Source of the DNA: Brachycybe producta
Lineage: Eukaryota; Arthropoda; Diplopoda; Playtdesmida; Andrognathidae
Reading direction: 5' to 3'
DNA length: 64,000 nt
Assembly (NCBI GenBank): GCA_036925085.1
Contig: JAUPFP010000001.1
Coordinates: 20,051,229-20,115,228 of the forward strand
Shown: piece by piece, positions 12,401 through 25,100 of the stretch
How the letters are laid out: each line of letters opens with the position of its first letter
Numbering within the stretch: position 1 is the stretch's first letter
Notes under the pieces: generated by a model
What the model saw: the letters and a program-made list of their open reading frames with translations, nothing else
The model's database searches: none
What the model was told of the DNA's origin: nothing
Made by a program: the position numbers and the translations under genes

Positions 12401-15400
12401 CTCATACAATTGACTTGAGTGGACCGTTCATCAAGTTAGTTGACTTGTTGTGATTGTTCCGACTGTCCGTACTGTTTCCATTGTTCCCATTATTAGTGCC
12501 TTCTGCGTTCCGACTCTTCTGCCGTTCATCAAAAATAGCACCCTCCCCCCCCACACACACACATGTTATAGTTTGAAATTTTATTTTTTAACGCCTTTTT
12601 TCTGAAAAACATCTGAACCACAAATTGAGGTACATTTGATTTGAACTGCTTAAAATGCTGAATAGATATTTATTTTGTTTTTGTCACCCCAGATGGCGCC
12701 GTTGCTACGGCTATTGTTTTCTCTAGGAGGTTAACGCTTGAAAAATATAAATTTTCTCAAAACCGCGAGTTATGAGAAAAATTCATATTTTTCAGGAGCA
12801 AAATTAAGAGAAACGACAAAGTGTTTTAGAAACTAGAAGGGTATCTCAATGACTTAAGGGTATTTTCATGTTGGCATCATTCAGAATAAGGGCTTTTTTT
12901 AAAGTTTCATCTATAAAAAGTTTATTTTGAAAGAAAACAACATGATAATACCCTTAAGTGATTGCGCTATCCTTCTAGTTTTTAAAACACTTTCAAGTTT
13001 CTATTTATTGTCCACCTAAAAGACATAATAATCCGAGTACGAGAGTGGTGTTTAGACTTTAAAGTCACCTTAACTACTTATTAAATGTAAGGTAAGTGCT
13101 AAATTGCAATTTTAGTTCATCTATTTTGTTTCTTTTCTAAAGGGTTAAGTAAAGAGGGATGGTCAATTACGAAGAACCTTGTGACTGAATTGTCTATTCT
13201 TACGTTTGGATTTTTTACATTTGTGCCAGCAATTCAGGTCAGAATCGACAATTTATTGGGGAAAAAAAAAGAAGAATTTGAAAAGATACACAGAAAATAC
13301 GTTTAATATGTTTTATTTCGCGTAGGAATTTTGTCTGTTTGCCGTTGTCGGTCTTTTGTCTGACTTTTTTTTACAACTCGTTTTCTTTGCCACCATTCTG
13401 GCTGTCGATATCGGAAGAATGGAGATGTCCGATCTTCAGCGACAGTCGATGCATCAGAACAATCAACCTTCGGAAGAGGAGTTGAACCACATGTATCCCT
13501 TGTTCTCGTGGCCTCAAGTGAGCCGTTGTCATCGAAGCGAAGCAAAAGCAAGGTTAGTTCTTATTTGCAATTATTATTATTTTGATTTTTGATTTCTGGA
13601 ATTTTTGAATCCTTTTTTATGAAAAGCGAAAATGAATGCAAAAATTCAAACTTTTCTGGATAAAATATAATTTTCATTTAGAAATTTCAAAAGTTTTAAA
13701 TTAGTGAAATTGTGGTGTGTCTTATGTATTTTGATTGCGATTACAAAACCGATTGAAAAGTAACGTTGATATTGTTAAGTGGCATTACCGCAGCTGCGTA
13801 GTGGTCTAGTTAGTCAATTTAAATTACTCGACATGAAAGAAACAGGACTACCAATGCAGCAGTCACAGAGTTTCAAGATTCAATTTCAATTCCATCAAGT
13901 ACACCTGCAATCAGCTCGAGAGCCATGTGGCAGGGGGGAACAATTCCCAATCACAAATAGTTGTCACTGAGATGAGGCATAGACATCATCGTCAAATTGA
14001 ACTCGTCCTAAAACAGAACTATATGCTGGAAGAGCATTCCATAGTATAAATAATACATTTGGAAAGAAAGACCAAAAATATGGCATCAGTTCGAGCTTCT
14101 ATTTTTCTATTAGCCTTTGGATGGCCAAGATTTGAACTGATATTTCATTTTATTAAATTATTTCTTATGAAGTTAGTTAATATTATAGTAGTCTAGTCTA
14201 GTCATGATTTAAATTGATTTACACTTACAATTTTATATATTCACAGTCTTTGTGACATTTTTTTTTTATTTTTCGCATTTTTCCAATTCTGTTCTAAAGT
14301 TCTGAAATTCAATTTCATGGAAAGTAGGAAAAGTAAATAAAATTTTAATTTTTTTCTAGAAAAAAATGTTCATTTTAAAAATAGTTAAAAACAAAATCTA
14401 ATTTAAATCAAAACAATTCGATTTTAAAATTAAAATTTTTTTGACTTTATTGATTTTTTTTAAAAAAAAGAAATCATGATTTTTAACAACCCTGATGAGA
14501 GGGCCCAGTGACGAGGGCTTAATATGAAAATGACCACCAGTACAATGGGCAAAACATAGCCTCTTTTTCAGCCCCTTTTTTAGGAAACTAGAAAAAAACC
14601 GTAAAATTATGAAATTTATCTGACAATTCAAAAGAAACTTTTATTGATTGCATAAAATAATTTCATCATTATGTATTTTTTTGTTGTTGGCAAAAGTCGA
14701 AGTGATAATTACATGGCAAAAATTTCAGAATTGTTCATTTGCAGTTTGCCGTCTTCATACTCCAACCAATCTGTATCTTCCACATCCGACCCTTCACATT
14801 ATCCCGCCAACGTCGTTGCTCCAAATTACCGTTCGTCTAAGAAGGTTCCTTTCGGTAAAGTGCCAAAACGACTGAGAGTTGTGTACTTCTGGGCAAGATG
14901 CCGTATTTTTCAAAGAGCTTTTATGGTTGGTTTTGCTTTATTTTTTGGTATTTGTCTCCCCCCCCCCCCTAAAACTGGTCGTGCAGCTGGATATGATGGA
15001 TTCAACAGTTACTGGAATGAAAGAACTACGTAAATAAAAATGCGAGCAATGCCATTTATGATCGTGCAATCCGTTTAACACGAATAGAGTTTTCCATGTA
15101 TTTTGGTTTGTTTAAGGTGGCTGAATAGTTGTTAGAAACAACATTACGATAAAATCCAAATTGTTTTCAAAACTAGAATGGTAGAAGATTATATATAAAT
15201 ATTTCTTGGCTTGGATTGAATAATAATAACAATATTTTTATATATAATATATATATAAAGCCATATTAAAATATTGGCAAAAGCCAAAAAAATTTTACAA
15301 AATCAAAGGAAAACTTAAAAATAAATTCTTTTTAAGACAATTAATTTTTGAGTTTTCTTTTGATTTTTTAAAAATGTTTTTGGCGTTTGCCAATATTTTA

Positions 15401-18400
15401 TTAAGGTTTTATAAAAAAAGAACACTGTTATTAGTAGAAGATTATGTTGAAAATTTTATATGGCCAATATCTTAAAAGATAAACATTTATTGTATAGTTC
15501 AGTTCGAAAATGAGTCGTTTTTTAGGTTTTTCCATTGACATTTCATGAAAAACTAGTTTCTCCTTTTTCAAACTGTTATAAAAGGTTTATTTTGAAAGAT
15601 ATCATCATGAAAAAAACTTAGTATTATTACCAACTTTACTAGTTTCTAAAACACTTTGCCTTTTTTTTCTTTCGTAATGTTTCTCCAGAAAAAGCGGTTG
15701 CTTGAAAAATGTAAATGTTCTCAGAACTTCGGGTTGGGGGGGGGGGGGGGGGGCGAAAAAAAATATCTTTTTAGTCACGTTAAGTTTATATTATATTATT
15801 ATTTTACATTATGTAAAATATGCAATACAAAATTACTGATTTTTATTTATTTTTTTTAAAAAAATGTAGGTAGAGCGAAGATTTAAATATTAAATTTATA
15901 TCTATTCGTGTTGTATTATATTATATATATATTATATTATATATTATATATTATATATTATATTATATTATATTATATAAATTTCGTCTTAAAAGAAATA
16001 ATTTTAAAAACGTTTGTTATGACATTTATATATGTCATAACAAACGTTTTAAAAATTATTTCTTTTAAGACGAAATTTGGTTAGCATGTAAAAGAAAATA
16101 TTTTGATCTCTTGAATTTTGCGTGTTAAACGGACTCCGCAGTGCCATTAATCGGAATTTTTATATTATTGGAAATGAAAGATTTTGCGGCCAAGATGATT
16201 GAATGTCATCAAAGCAAGAAATTTAAGTGGCTAAAAGAAACATTTCTCAATACCTTTATTCTCTTATTTATTACTATAATAATTATAATAATTAGGTATA
16301 AAAAAAACTTCCTTGTTATTTTTCTGATTTGTAACAGAAGCTTCGATATTACGTATCCAAAACTGTCGAAACCAACTGCCGGAAAAGTGGGTTATTCGAT
16401 ATAAAATCAACACATCAAGCAAACATGTTTTAATATGATTCTTTATTAAGAATTTTTTTCAAGATCCAAATTTGAATGTAAATGGTTTTCCAAAATTTGA
16501 AGCAGCTTAAAGCCGCGTATAGACCAAGGTCGCGAGCCGTTCGCTAACATTTCGAGACCAGTTCGCAAACAGAAACAGAACCTGGCTAAGATGGCAGCTT
16601 GCGAACAGTTCTAGAGCTGTTTGCGAACCGGTACAAAGTTCGCTCTCGAGGCAGTACGTGAAAGGGTTCGTTCTTGAACGTCTGGCGAACAGAGAACCCG
16701 ATCTAGACGTGACTGGGCTCGACTTGCTAGTTTATAATTATTATAAACACTTTGTGCAAAATTATTACAAACAGATTTAACAACGCGAACTCTTGACGAA
16801 CTAGCAAACAAAATCTCAAGGTCTCTTCGACTTGTGAACCGAACACGCTATTTTTTTTCGTTTAGACGTTATACTCGCAAACAGTTCCCGAGCAATTTGC
16901 GAACATCTAATTTTGGTCTGTACGAGGCTTAAGGGCCTTTGCAAACGGGCGAATTTTGAAACACTTTTCGACAGCAAACTGAAGTCAAAGGTCTTGGGGC
17001 TGTCGTCGCAATGCATTTTTAATGGAAAGACGCCAACCTTGGTGCACAGGTGACTTTGAAAACACTTAACCAACGACGCTGCGAGTCGTTTTGATGTTGT
17101 TTTCATTGCGCCGTACTTCAAGTAGATTTTTTCGATTTGTGTTTTCTCATCAAAAGTGAATTTTACGAACGCTTGTTAGGAAACACCTTTGAACGACTTT
17201 GAAAACATCGCGGTGTTTTGAAATTATTCGATTTTGGCGACAATTCGGCTACATTTTGTCGTCGAAAAGTGTTTCAAAAGTTGCTTGTGTTTCCTAGGGT
17301 CTTGAACCAAATGCATTAGAAATGTGAAATTTGACAAAAAAAAAATGTACAAAATTTCATTGAAGTCAAAGGGGTAAATTTGAGGCTTGTTGTTGATTTC
17401 TTCTCGAATCAACCTTCCACAAAGACAGCTGCTCGTCCCAGTTTTGCATATCTTTTTAAAGCCAGTTATGTATTGTTTACCGATGTTTAAAATAATGCAC
17501 CGTAACTAAACAGTCACACCGTTATGCTTTTATTTTGTGACAGATTACATTTCTTATATGGGTCGCATTCATCGTCTACAAATCCGGAATCGTAAATCTT
17601 TTAACACTCGAGAATTCCACTTTACAGTTTTCAGTATCGCCCGTGTTTCCTCCTCGCGACGTTGTCACGAGCGAGACACCGACGAACGTTGTGCAGTCGA
17701 CAGTTAGCAATAACTTGGATTCGTTTAACGAGGATTCGGTTTTAAAACATTCGAACGCATCGTCTACTATCGATCATAAAAAAGTCAACGTTTCGAAGGC
17801 ATTGAAACACAAAGATTACGATCTGTGGCGATATCTTCAGCCCGATCATTGGCCGACACTTTTCGGCTACTTCAACTTGTCGGTGACGGCACGTTACGTC
17901 AGCATTTTACCGTCCATCAAGTTATCGATACCGGTTTCGCACGAGGAGGCCGTTCACGTTCGTCATCCTTCAGAGCATCAGAGTACAAGATTTCATTGGC
18001 CGGCTTCGGCCATTGGCCAAGATGGATCAGAAACAGAAGGTGAATCCAATAAATTGTATTTTATGAGAATTACTAGTAGTGGAGCCCGTCCTGGGACGGT
18101 TTATCTTTTATTTAAAATTTTAAAAAAATCATTTGTATGCTTCTTCTTAAGAGGCTACATCACAAAATTACTTTGAAAAATCTCCGCAAATAGCGCTAGC
18201 ATCGTTTTTCTATTAGCCCATAGACTCAATGTTAAAGAAAAAATGTTAATTTTTAAAATACACAGTCGCGGCGGCAATATGTTTATTTTTCATATTTAAA
18301 GTTGTCCAATATTAAGTTTTCAAGGTGCACCTTAAATATCTGCTGTTCTAGTGATAGAATACAAGAAATTGGTAAGTGCGGTTCTATTTTTAAAAACTAT

Positions 18401-19179
18401 TTCAAAATCGCGAATTTCTAAATCTTATGTTAAACTTTATTAGAAAAATAAGAAAAAACAGCTATTAAATGCTTTTAAAAATAATTTTAAAAACCAGAAA
18501 AAAAATTAGCACGTGTGCCAATGTATTGGCTTTACTTTGTTTTTTTTTAGGTATTTTACGAGCATTTTAATGGATGTTCATTGCACTTTTGAAATAGTTT
18601 TTAAAAATAGAACCGCACTTACCAATTTTTTGTCATTCTATCACTCGATCAGTATATATTTAAGGTGCACATTGCACTTTGAACCATCAAAATTGGACAA
18701 CTTTAAGTATGAAAAATAAACATATTGCCATGACTGCGGATATTAAAAACTAACGTTTCTTCTTTAACATTAAGTCTATGGGCCCAATAGAAAAACTATG
18801 CTAGCGCTCTTTGCGGAGATTTCTCGAAGTAATTTTGTGATGTAGCCTCTTAAACAAAAAGCAAATCAAGTTCGAATTGAAATGGTTTTTAGGTTGGAAA
18901 GAAGAGGACGGTGACGACGGACTTCCGACGCCTTCTTCTCATATTCGCAATGCTTACTATCCTTCGACACCTGCCGAATTGATACTGACAGCCGTTTTGG
19001 CGATTCCCAGCATCATTTTCCTCATTTATGTCATGATCGTCATGTATCAGTGCATCTGTTCGAGAAATTACGCCGAGTGGCGAAGTTCGTGGTCGGACGA
19101 AGATGCCAGAAATCCCGGTGACATTTTTACGCAACTCGTGATCGAGGCAATGCCGGTTGTTTTAGAGGGACATCCACAG
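3461..19179 (+). CDS. SCAP: SCAP membrane half (exons 1-14): luminal loop 1, sterol-sensing domain, loop 7 region
   Basis: Residues about 1-831. A first membrane segment lies near residues 30-48 ([11 protein letters not shown]). Luminal loop 1 follows, with a possible N-glycosylation site N284-I-T. The sterol-sensing domain runs from about residue 298 ([13 protein letters not shown]) through YIYFSVRK (312-319), MVKSK, MSVGLC and [16 protein letters not shown] to [17 protein letters not shown] (447-463). Directly after it is MEMSDL (466-471), in the place of the vertebrate COPII-binding hexapeptide MELADL; the Asp and Arg just before it (D462, R465) are kept. [12 protein letters not shown] (exon 12) and WPTLFGYFN (exon 13) are further conserved blocks. 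Exon 14 holds the last membrane span ([12 protein letters not shown]) before the cytosolic domain. Confidence 0.93.
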
Positions 19180-22100
19180 GTTGGTATTTTTACACGTTGA
19201 AATTCAAAGTTCCGAAAAGAATATTGAATATGGAAAATAATGTTCTGTACATTTCGTGTGTTAAACGTTTTTTACTGTATATTTTCACGAGTTTTAATCG
19301 CGCATATAAATCCTGTTAGAAGCTATAAAAGTTTAAAAGTGTAACCGCCTTTTGTACTCTTGGTTATTCTGTTATTCAGAAGCAAAATGAAAAGAAAATT
19401 GAATTATGTTTTAGAAACTAGAAAGGCATCTCGATCACTTAAGGATATTTTCCTGTTGATATCTTTCAAAATAACCTTGTTTTTTATTTCAGTTTTAAGA
19501 TGACTCTAGTTTAAGCAGACATTATATAATTCTTAATTTCTTTTTCTATGAAAAAGCTTATTTTGAAAGATATCAATATGAAAATATCCTTAAGTGATTG
19601 AGCTATCCCATCTAGTATCTAAAATACTTTCCAGTTTTTTTCTTAATTTTGCTCTTCTGAAAGACAGAATAATCAAGAGTTTGAAAATCGGTTGTTCGTA
19701 AACTGTTTTCAGGTGGTTGTAAAGTGTAAATGCCTCTCGAACTCTGGTTAGTGTGTCTTTCAAGTGTAAAATGATTAGAAACTTGAACAGGTTTTAGATA
19801 CTAGAAGGGTGGCTCAATCACGTAAGGGTATTTTTATGTTGATATCTTTCAAAGTGAGCTTTTTATTTCAGTTTGAAAATGACCCAAATTTAAGCAGACA
19901 ATATTTTTTTTTAATTTCTGTCTATAAAAAGCTTATTTTGAAAGATATCAACAAGAAAATATCCATAAGTGATTGAGTTATCCTTCTAGTTTCTAAGATG
20001 CTTTCTAGTTTTTCCTAATTTTGCTCTGTTGAAAAATCAGCTGTTCATAAACCATCTTAATTAAGTTTGGCTTCTGAAATCTAAATTACGGATAATGGTC
20101 CAGACACACATGACCGGGCCGGAAAAACCAAGTGGTCTGTCTCTGCCCGGTAATTTTGAAACCACACTTGTCCAAGAGACGACGTCGTCTATAACACTTG
20201 ATCGGGCCGTGCCTAATTAAGGGGATTCCGTTTATTGATAATTAATGAAACTCCCGTTTTTTTAATTTGCGAACTGAGAGCAGACCGTGACCGGGAAAAA
20301 AGAACATGACAATATCTATCCGGCCCAGTGGCAGGGCCATGGCATTTATTTGTCTCGGCTGTTGTGTGAACAGATGCACTGAATTTAACGGTGTAATTAA
20401 TACACCGGGTGACGGCTGTCTTTCTGGCTCTGTCTCGGCTCAGCCATGTGTGTTGGTACTATTATGGACATAATTGTAACGTGTTTGTAATGAATATATT
20501 TAGGAAGTTGAGTGTTTGGCTACCGATGGTAACTTTGTCGTCAGCACTTGTTTGGCTGGTGAAATCCGTGTCTGGGATTCAATGTCAGGAGAATGCCTCA
20601 CTGTTATAAACAGAAAAAAGTATGTTTAACAAAAATAACGAAAGAAAAAGGTCATTAAAGGCAATAAAAATTTTTTTTTTCAGATTGTCGAATCATCAAA
20701 ATCACAATAATGCGCACAAAGACTGTGAAATAGAAGGAACGGACGACTTTCCGTCGGATTACGAGTCCGGTTCGCCTCCTTCGCGTTCCGAATCGTTTAT
20801 TAGCCCGGCTCCTAAACGAGTCACGTCATCGTCTTCCATAAATGACATTGACGAGAGATCTCACGTTGTATACAACTCTAGTAAGATTCGCGGCACCATC
20901 TCGGCTGCCGCTAATGTGGACGATCTCTTCGTTTTCGAGAAAGATTTTTCGAAACCGAGACGAAGGGAACTTTTCACTTTACAGCCGAATTTATCGTCGA
21001 CTATAAACACTGATTTCGTCGGCGTTCAGTCAACGAAAAGAAAGAACTCTAAGCCGAACGTCTCGCCCAACGAAGGTGGTTACGACTTCAAAGGTTTTCA
21101 GATCTACTACGACGAACATCGGCAGTTGATGGAAGAAGAAGACGAACAAGAGAGTTACAGACGAAGGCTCATTCACATGAGTAGCGGCGAACTGTCTCCG
21201 AATATGATGAACAGTCCAAAACAGGAGGCCATATTGGAAAGGTCCAAGTTAGACGTGGACGAAAGATCAAATGTGTGCTCGGCCGTTTGGTGCGTCGATT
21301 GTAAAGATAACATCATTGTTGCTGGCTGCTGCGATGGAAAAATAGAGGTTAGTAGTTTTCATCTTTGTTCGTGTCTTTGTCGTTATTTTTCTAACCCTCT
21401 AAACAGGGTTCTAATATAGAAAAAAAAAATGTTTTATTGAGTATTCATGTACACAGTTTCCTATGTTGAAACCCCGGTTTAGCGAGTTCAAGTTGAAGTT
21501 TAGGTACCAGGTTTCCTTTTTTTTTTTTTTTTGCTAATTTTAAGCTATTAAGAGCTTACTGGATATGTTACTGTCAATCTGCAGATTGCCTAGGAAATTT
21601 GCAAAACCACCAAACTGCTTGTGAATCTGCAAAATTTAATACATTTTAGGTGTTGAATTTTGCACTTTAGGGCATAAAAGAGACCATTACCTCTAGAAGT
21701 TTCTACTTAAAATTATGAGGAGACTTACCTTGTGATTGTAAAAATGATGTTTATTTTTTTAAAAAAACGAATTTCTTAATTAAAAAAATTCAAAATAAAT
21801 CGGTATTTGGTAGAAACTGGGAATTTCAGATAGATGAGCCACCAAACAACATGAATCGGAACTAAAACAATAAAAACTATACTAGTATATTCGAAAAATA
21901 TCGATATTTAAACCTTTTGCCATGTGTTGTCACCTCGCGTTACTTTTAATTTACTATTCAAATACATGTATTTCCTATTACTTTTAATTCACTATTCAAA
22001 TACATGTATTTCCTATTCATTTCAAAGTACTACTGGATTTAATATTGGAATTATCCCACCTGCCTCGTGCGTGGCTCTCGAGTTGACGTAAAAGTTGTAT

Positions 22101-25100
22101 TGAGTTGAATATGAATAGGGAATACATGTATTTAATTAGGGAAATGACGGGTGACAACATTTGCCGCTAAATTGAGGGGGAGACTTTCGTTTTTAGAAAT
22201 TTAAAATGGCTTTGTTTGGTGACTCAGGAAAAGTCACTTCATTTTTAACTTTTTTATAATTTTAGACATTTTTGACAACTGGATATGCCTTTAGTTTTAT
22301 TTTAAAAGAAAAAAATTGTAAGGATTAGATGATATTCAGTTAACACGAGGCATAAATAATTTATATTTTTATTAGTTCTGGGACACGCTAACAGGATCGT
22401 TGAAGTACGTTCACGAAGAAACTTCTCACGAAGGTGTTACCGGGATTCGCATCTACGGCAGCAGGTGAATTGTTAAGCTGCTATTTTTTTTATAAAAATA
22501 TTTTAATGAGGTCTGAAGATGATCAAAACGTCAGCCATTAAAATTCACACTTTAAAATTCTTGTTGAAATTATATTTTTTAATGGCTGTTTAAATCTTGA
22601 AGATTTATTTTATGAATCTAAAGTTTGTATTTTTATTTATGTTTTGCGCACAAAAAATAGAGTAATCGCAGTTAGGTTGAACGGATCAGTTGATTTTCTT
22701 CAAATCGTACCGGTTCAAAATGTCGATCATCTCATGTCGACACAGTCTCCGTTCAGCATGCATCGTCGAAGTTAGTAGATCCAATTTAACAAAGAAACAA
22801 ATTTCGAGTTCGATTTTGAATTCTAACCCACAAAATTGTCCGGAATCGTTAAAACAGCCAACTATCAGCTAGGATCAGGATCTCCGGTGAACGGTTCGTG
22901 TTTTTCTTCGTACGAAGAAGAAATCACATGCCACTGGTTGCACACATCGAGAGCACACCAACAACCGATTACGGTTCTGGAAGTTGAAGGTGGAAAAGCA
23001 GTGACTGGAAGTCAGGATCACACGTTAAAAGTGTTTCGAGTGGATGACACCGTCTGTATTTCTACACTTCATGGTCATTATGGACCGATAACAACATTGT
23101 TTATAGATAAGGTTTGATTTGTGAGGTCGTTATGGTTCTGCAGGAGGTTTTAGTTATAAATTATGCTTCTTGGGTGGTGTTACTGTCACTATAAGTTAGT
23201 GCGTCACAACGTCCATAGAGTTTTACAGGAAAAAATTTCAAGGTGTGAGTTACTGAAACAAGTATGGAGCTTCTCAAAAGCATTTTTTCAACAAAATTCA
23301 AAGTGTTTTAGAAACTAGGTAATTAAGTTAACAGAGTGGTTACTATTTTATGATGATCTGTTTGAAAATAATAGTTTTATGACAGTTCTAAAATGCCGAT
23401 AACGATCGAAAACGAAAATAGGCGTTTTAAAATGGTCATAAGACAATTATTTTCAAACAGATCATCATAAAATAGTAACCACACCGTTAATTTGTTCATT
23501 TAGTTTCTAAACCGCTTTGAATTTTGTTTAAAAAATGCTTTTAAGAAGCTCCGTACTTGTTTCGGTAGATTCGCCTTTTCGAAGTGTTTTTCTATGCAAC
23601 TTTATGGGTGTGTAGTGACGTGCAGACACGTAACATCATCTGGAAGCACCATTTGTAATCGATAGTATTACCGGTCTCGTTAATCTTTTGTTTTAGTTAA
23701 GTCCGATGACCGCGGCGAGCGGATCGCAGGACGGTGCTGTCTGTTTGTGGGATCTTCAGACTGGTACTTGTGTTTGCCAGTTACGAGGCCACGACGGTGC
23801 CGTGACGGCTCTTTCGTACACAGCCTCTTACGTTCTTAGCGCTGGCACCGATAATCGGTTATTAGTCTGGGAACGATTTCAAGGGCATTTGCTGAACACC
23901 ATTAATCTTGTGCGAATTCTTCTTTTCTCGTTTTTAAGATGTGACCAGAGCCGAGATTATTTGATATTTTTTTTTCATTTGATATAAATTGCGATTTAAA
24001 TTTTATTAGTTTATTTGAAAGTTGTATTTTGAAGGTTTATTAAGAAATTTAGAATATTTAGATTTAATAAATTAACCCACTCTCTTTAGAAACCTTCAAA
24101 ATAAAAAGTTACAACAAGTTTCAATTGTTTTAAAAAAAATTCAGATTGGCATAGCTAGGTTTCGTTGCACCCCGCTGCTCCCTGCTGCTTAAAACATTGC
24201 CCCCCCCCCCTCCTTCCGGCAGTCTCGGGGGGGGGGGGGGGGCTGCGGGTTCCCAGCTATGCCCCTGTTCTGGTTACATTTTAATCAAAGTTGTTGTTTT
24301 GTTTTTGTTTTCTCGAAAAAAGTTCTTTTGTTGAGGTTTTTTTGTTATTGTTTTTTATCACAGTCACAAAACTATTGCAACAGTATCATTATGCTGACGG
24401 ATAATCTGCTTTTGACAGGGCGTCAGGTAACATTTCGTTGTTTTCTGTTTTCGATCTTTATTTATTCCGCTTTTGATAAGCTTAGCAACTATAGATCTTA
24501 TCAACTTTTCCCATCAGAATGGGAAAGGGTTCTATTGTTTTCAATATCTGTTTTATACGGTCACTTACGGTGCATAGGTTATAAAATATAGTGAAGTTTA
24601 CCAAGACCACGTGTTTGTAATGAACAAGCTTAGCTTTGACGAGCTCATTTTTAGGCCGTTTTGTACACACATCGGCTTTTTGCCAGAGCCAGATCTGGCA
24701 GCGGTCGTGGGGTCTTTCACACGTGCTGACATTGCATTGACGGCAGACGAAAAGTCGACTGCCGTTCGCCAGTTTGAATTTCCCTCCACGCAATTTTTTC
24801 TAGTTGTCCTTATAACAGTTCCCATCATCCGGCTTGTCGAGTTCATCATTGGCGTGATCAGTTGTCGGACCGACAATGTTGTCGGACTGGCTGTGTGTGC
24901 TTGTGTGAAGACTTCCATTTATTTACACATTGCATCCCGGTGCCGGAGTTAGAAATGTCAACGGTTCAGAACTGGGGAAACCGGTTAGCCAGTATATTTC
25001 AAACTGACAAGAACTGGTTCTGAACCGAGTAGGTACAGTTCGGTTCTACCCTTTGCCACATCTTACTAATATGCTGTGCAAACCTGCTAATGCATGTTGG

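Noticed and set aside
14926..15033. Extension of SCAP exon 12 with a proline run
   Set aside because: The C-run is intronic; splicing at 14925 to 17544 restores the conserved membrane segment.
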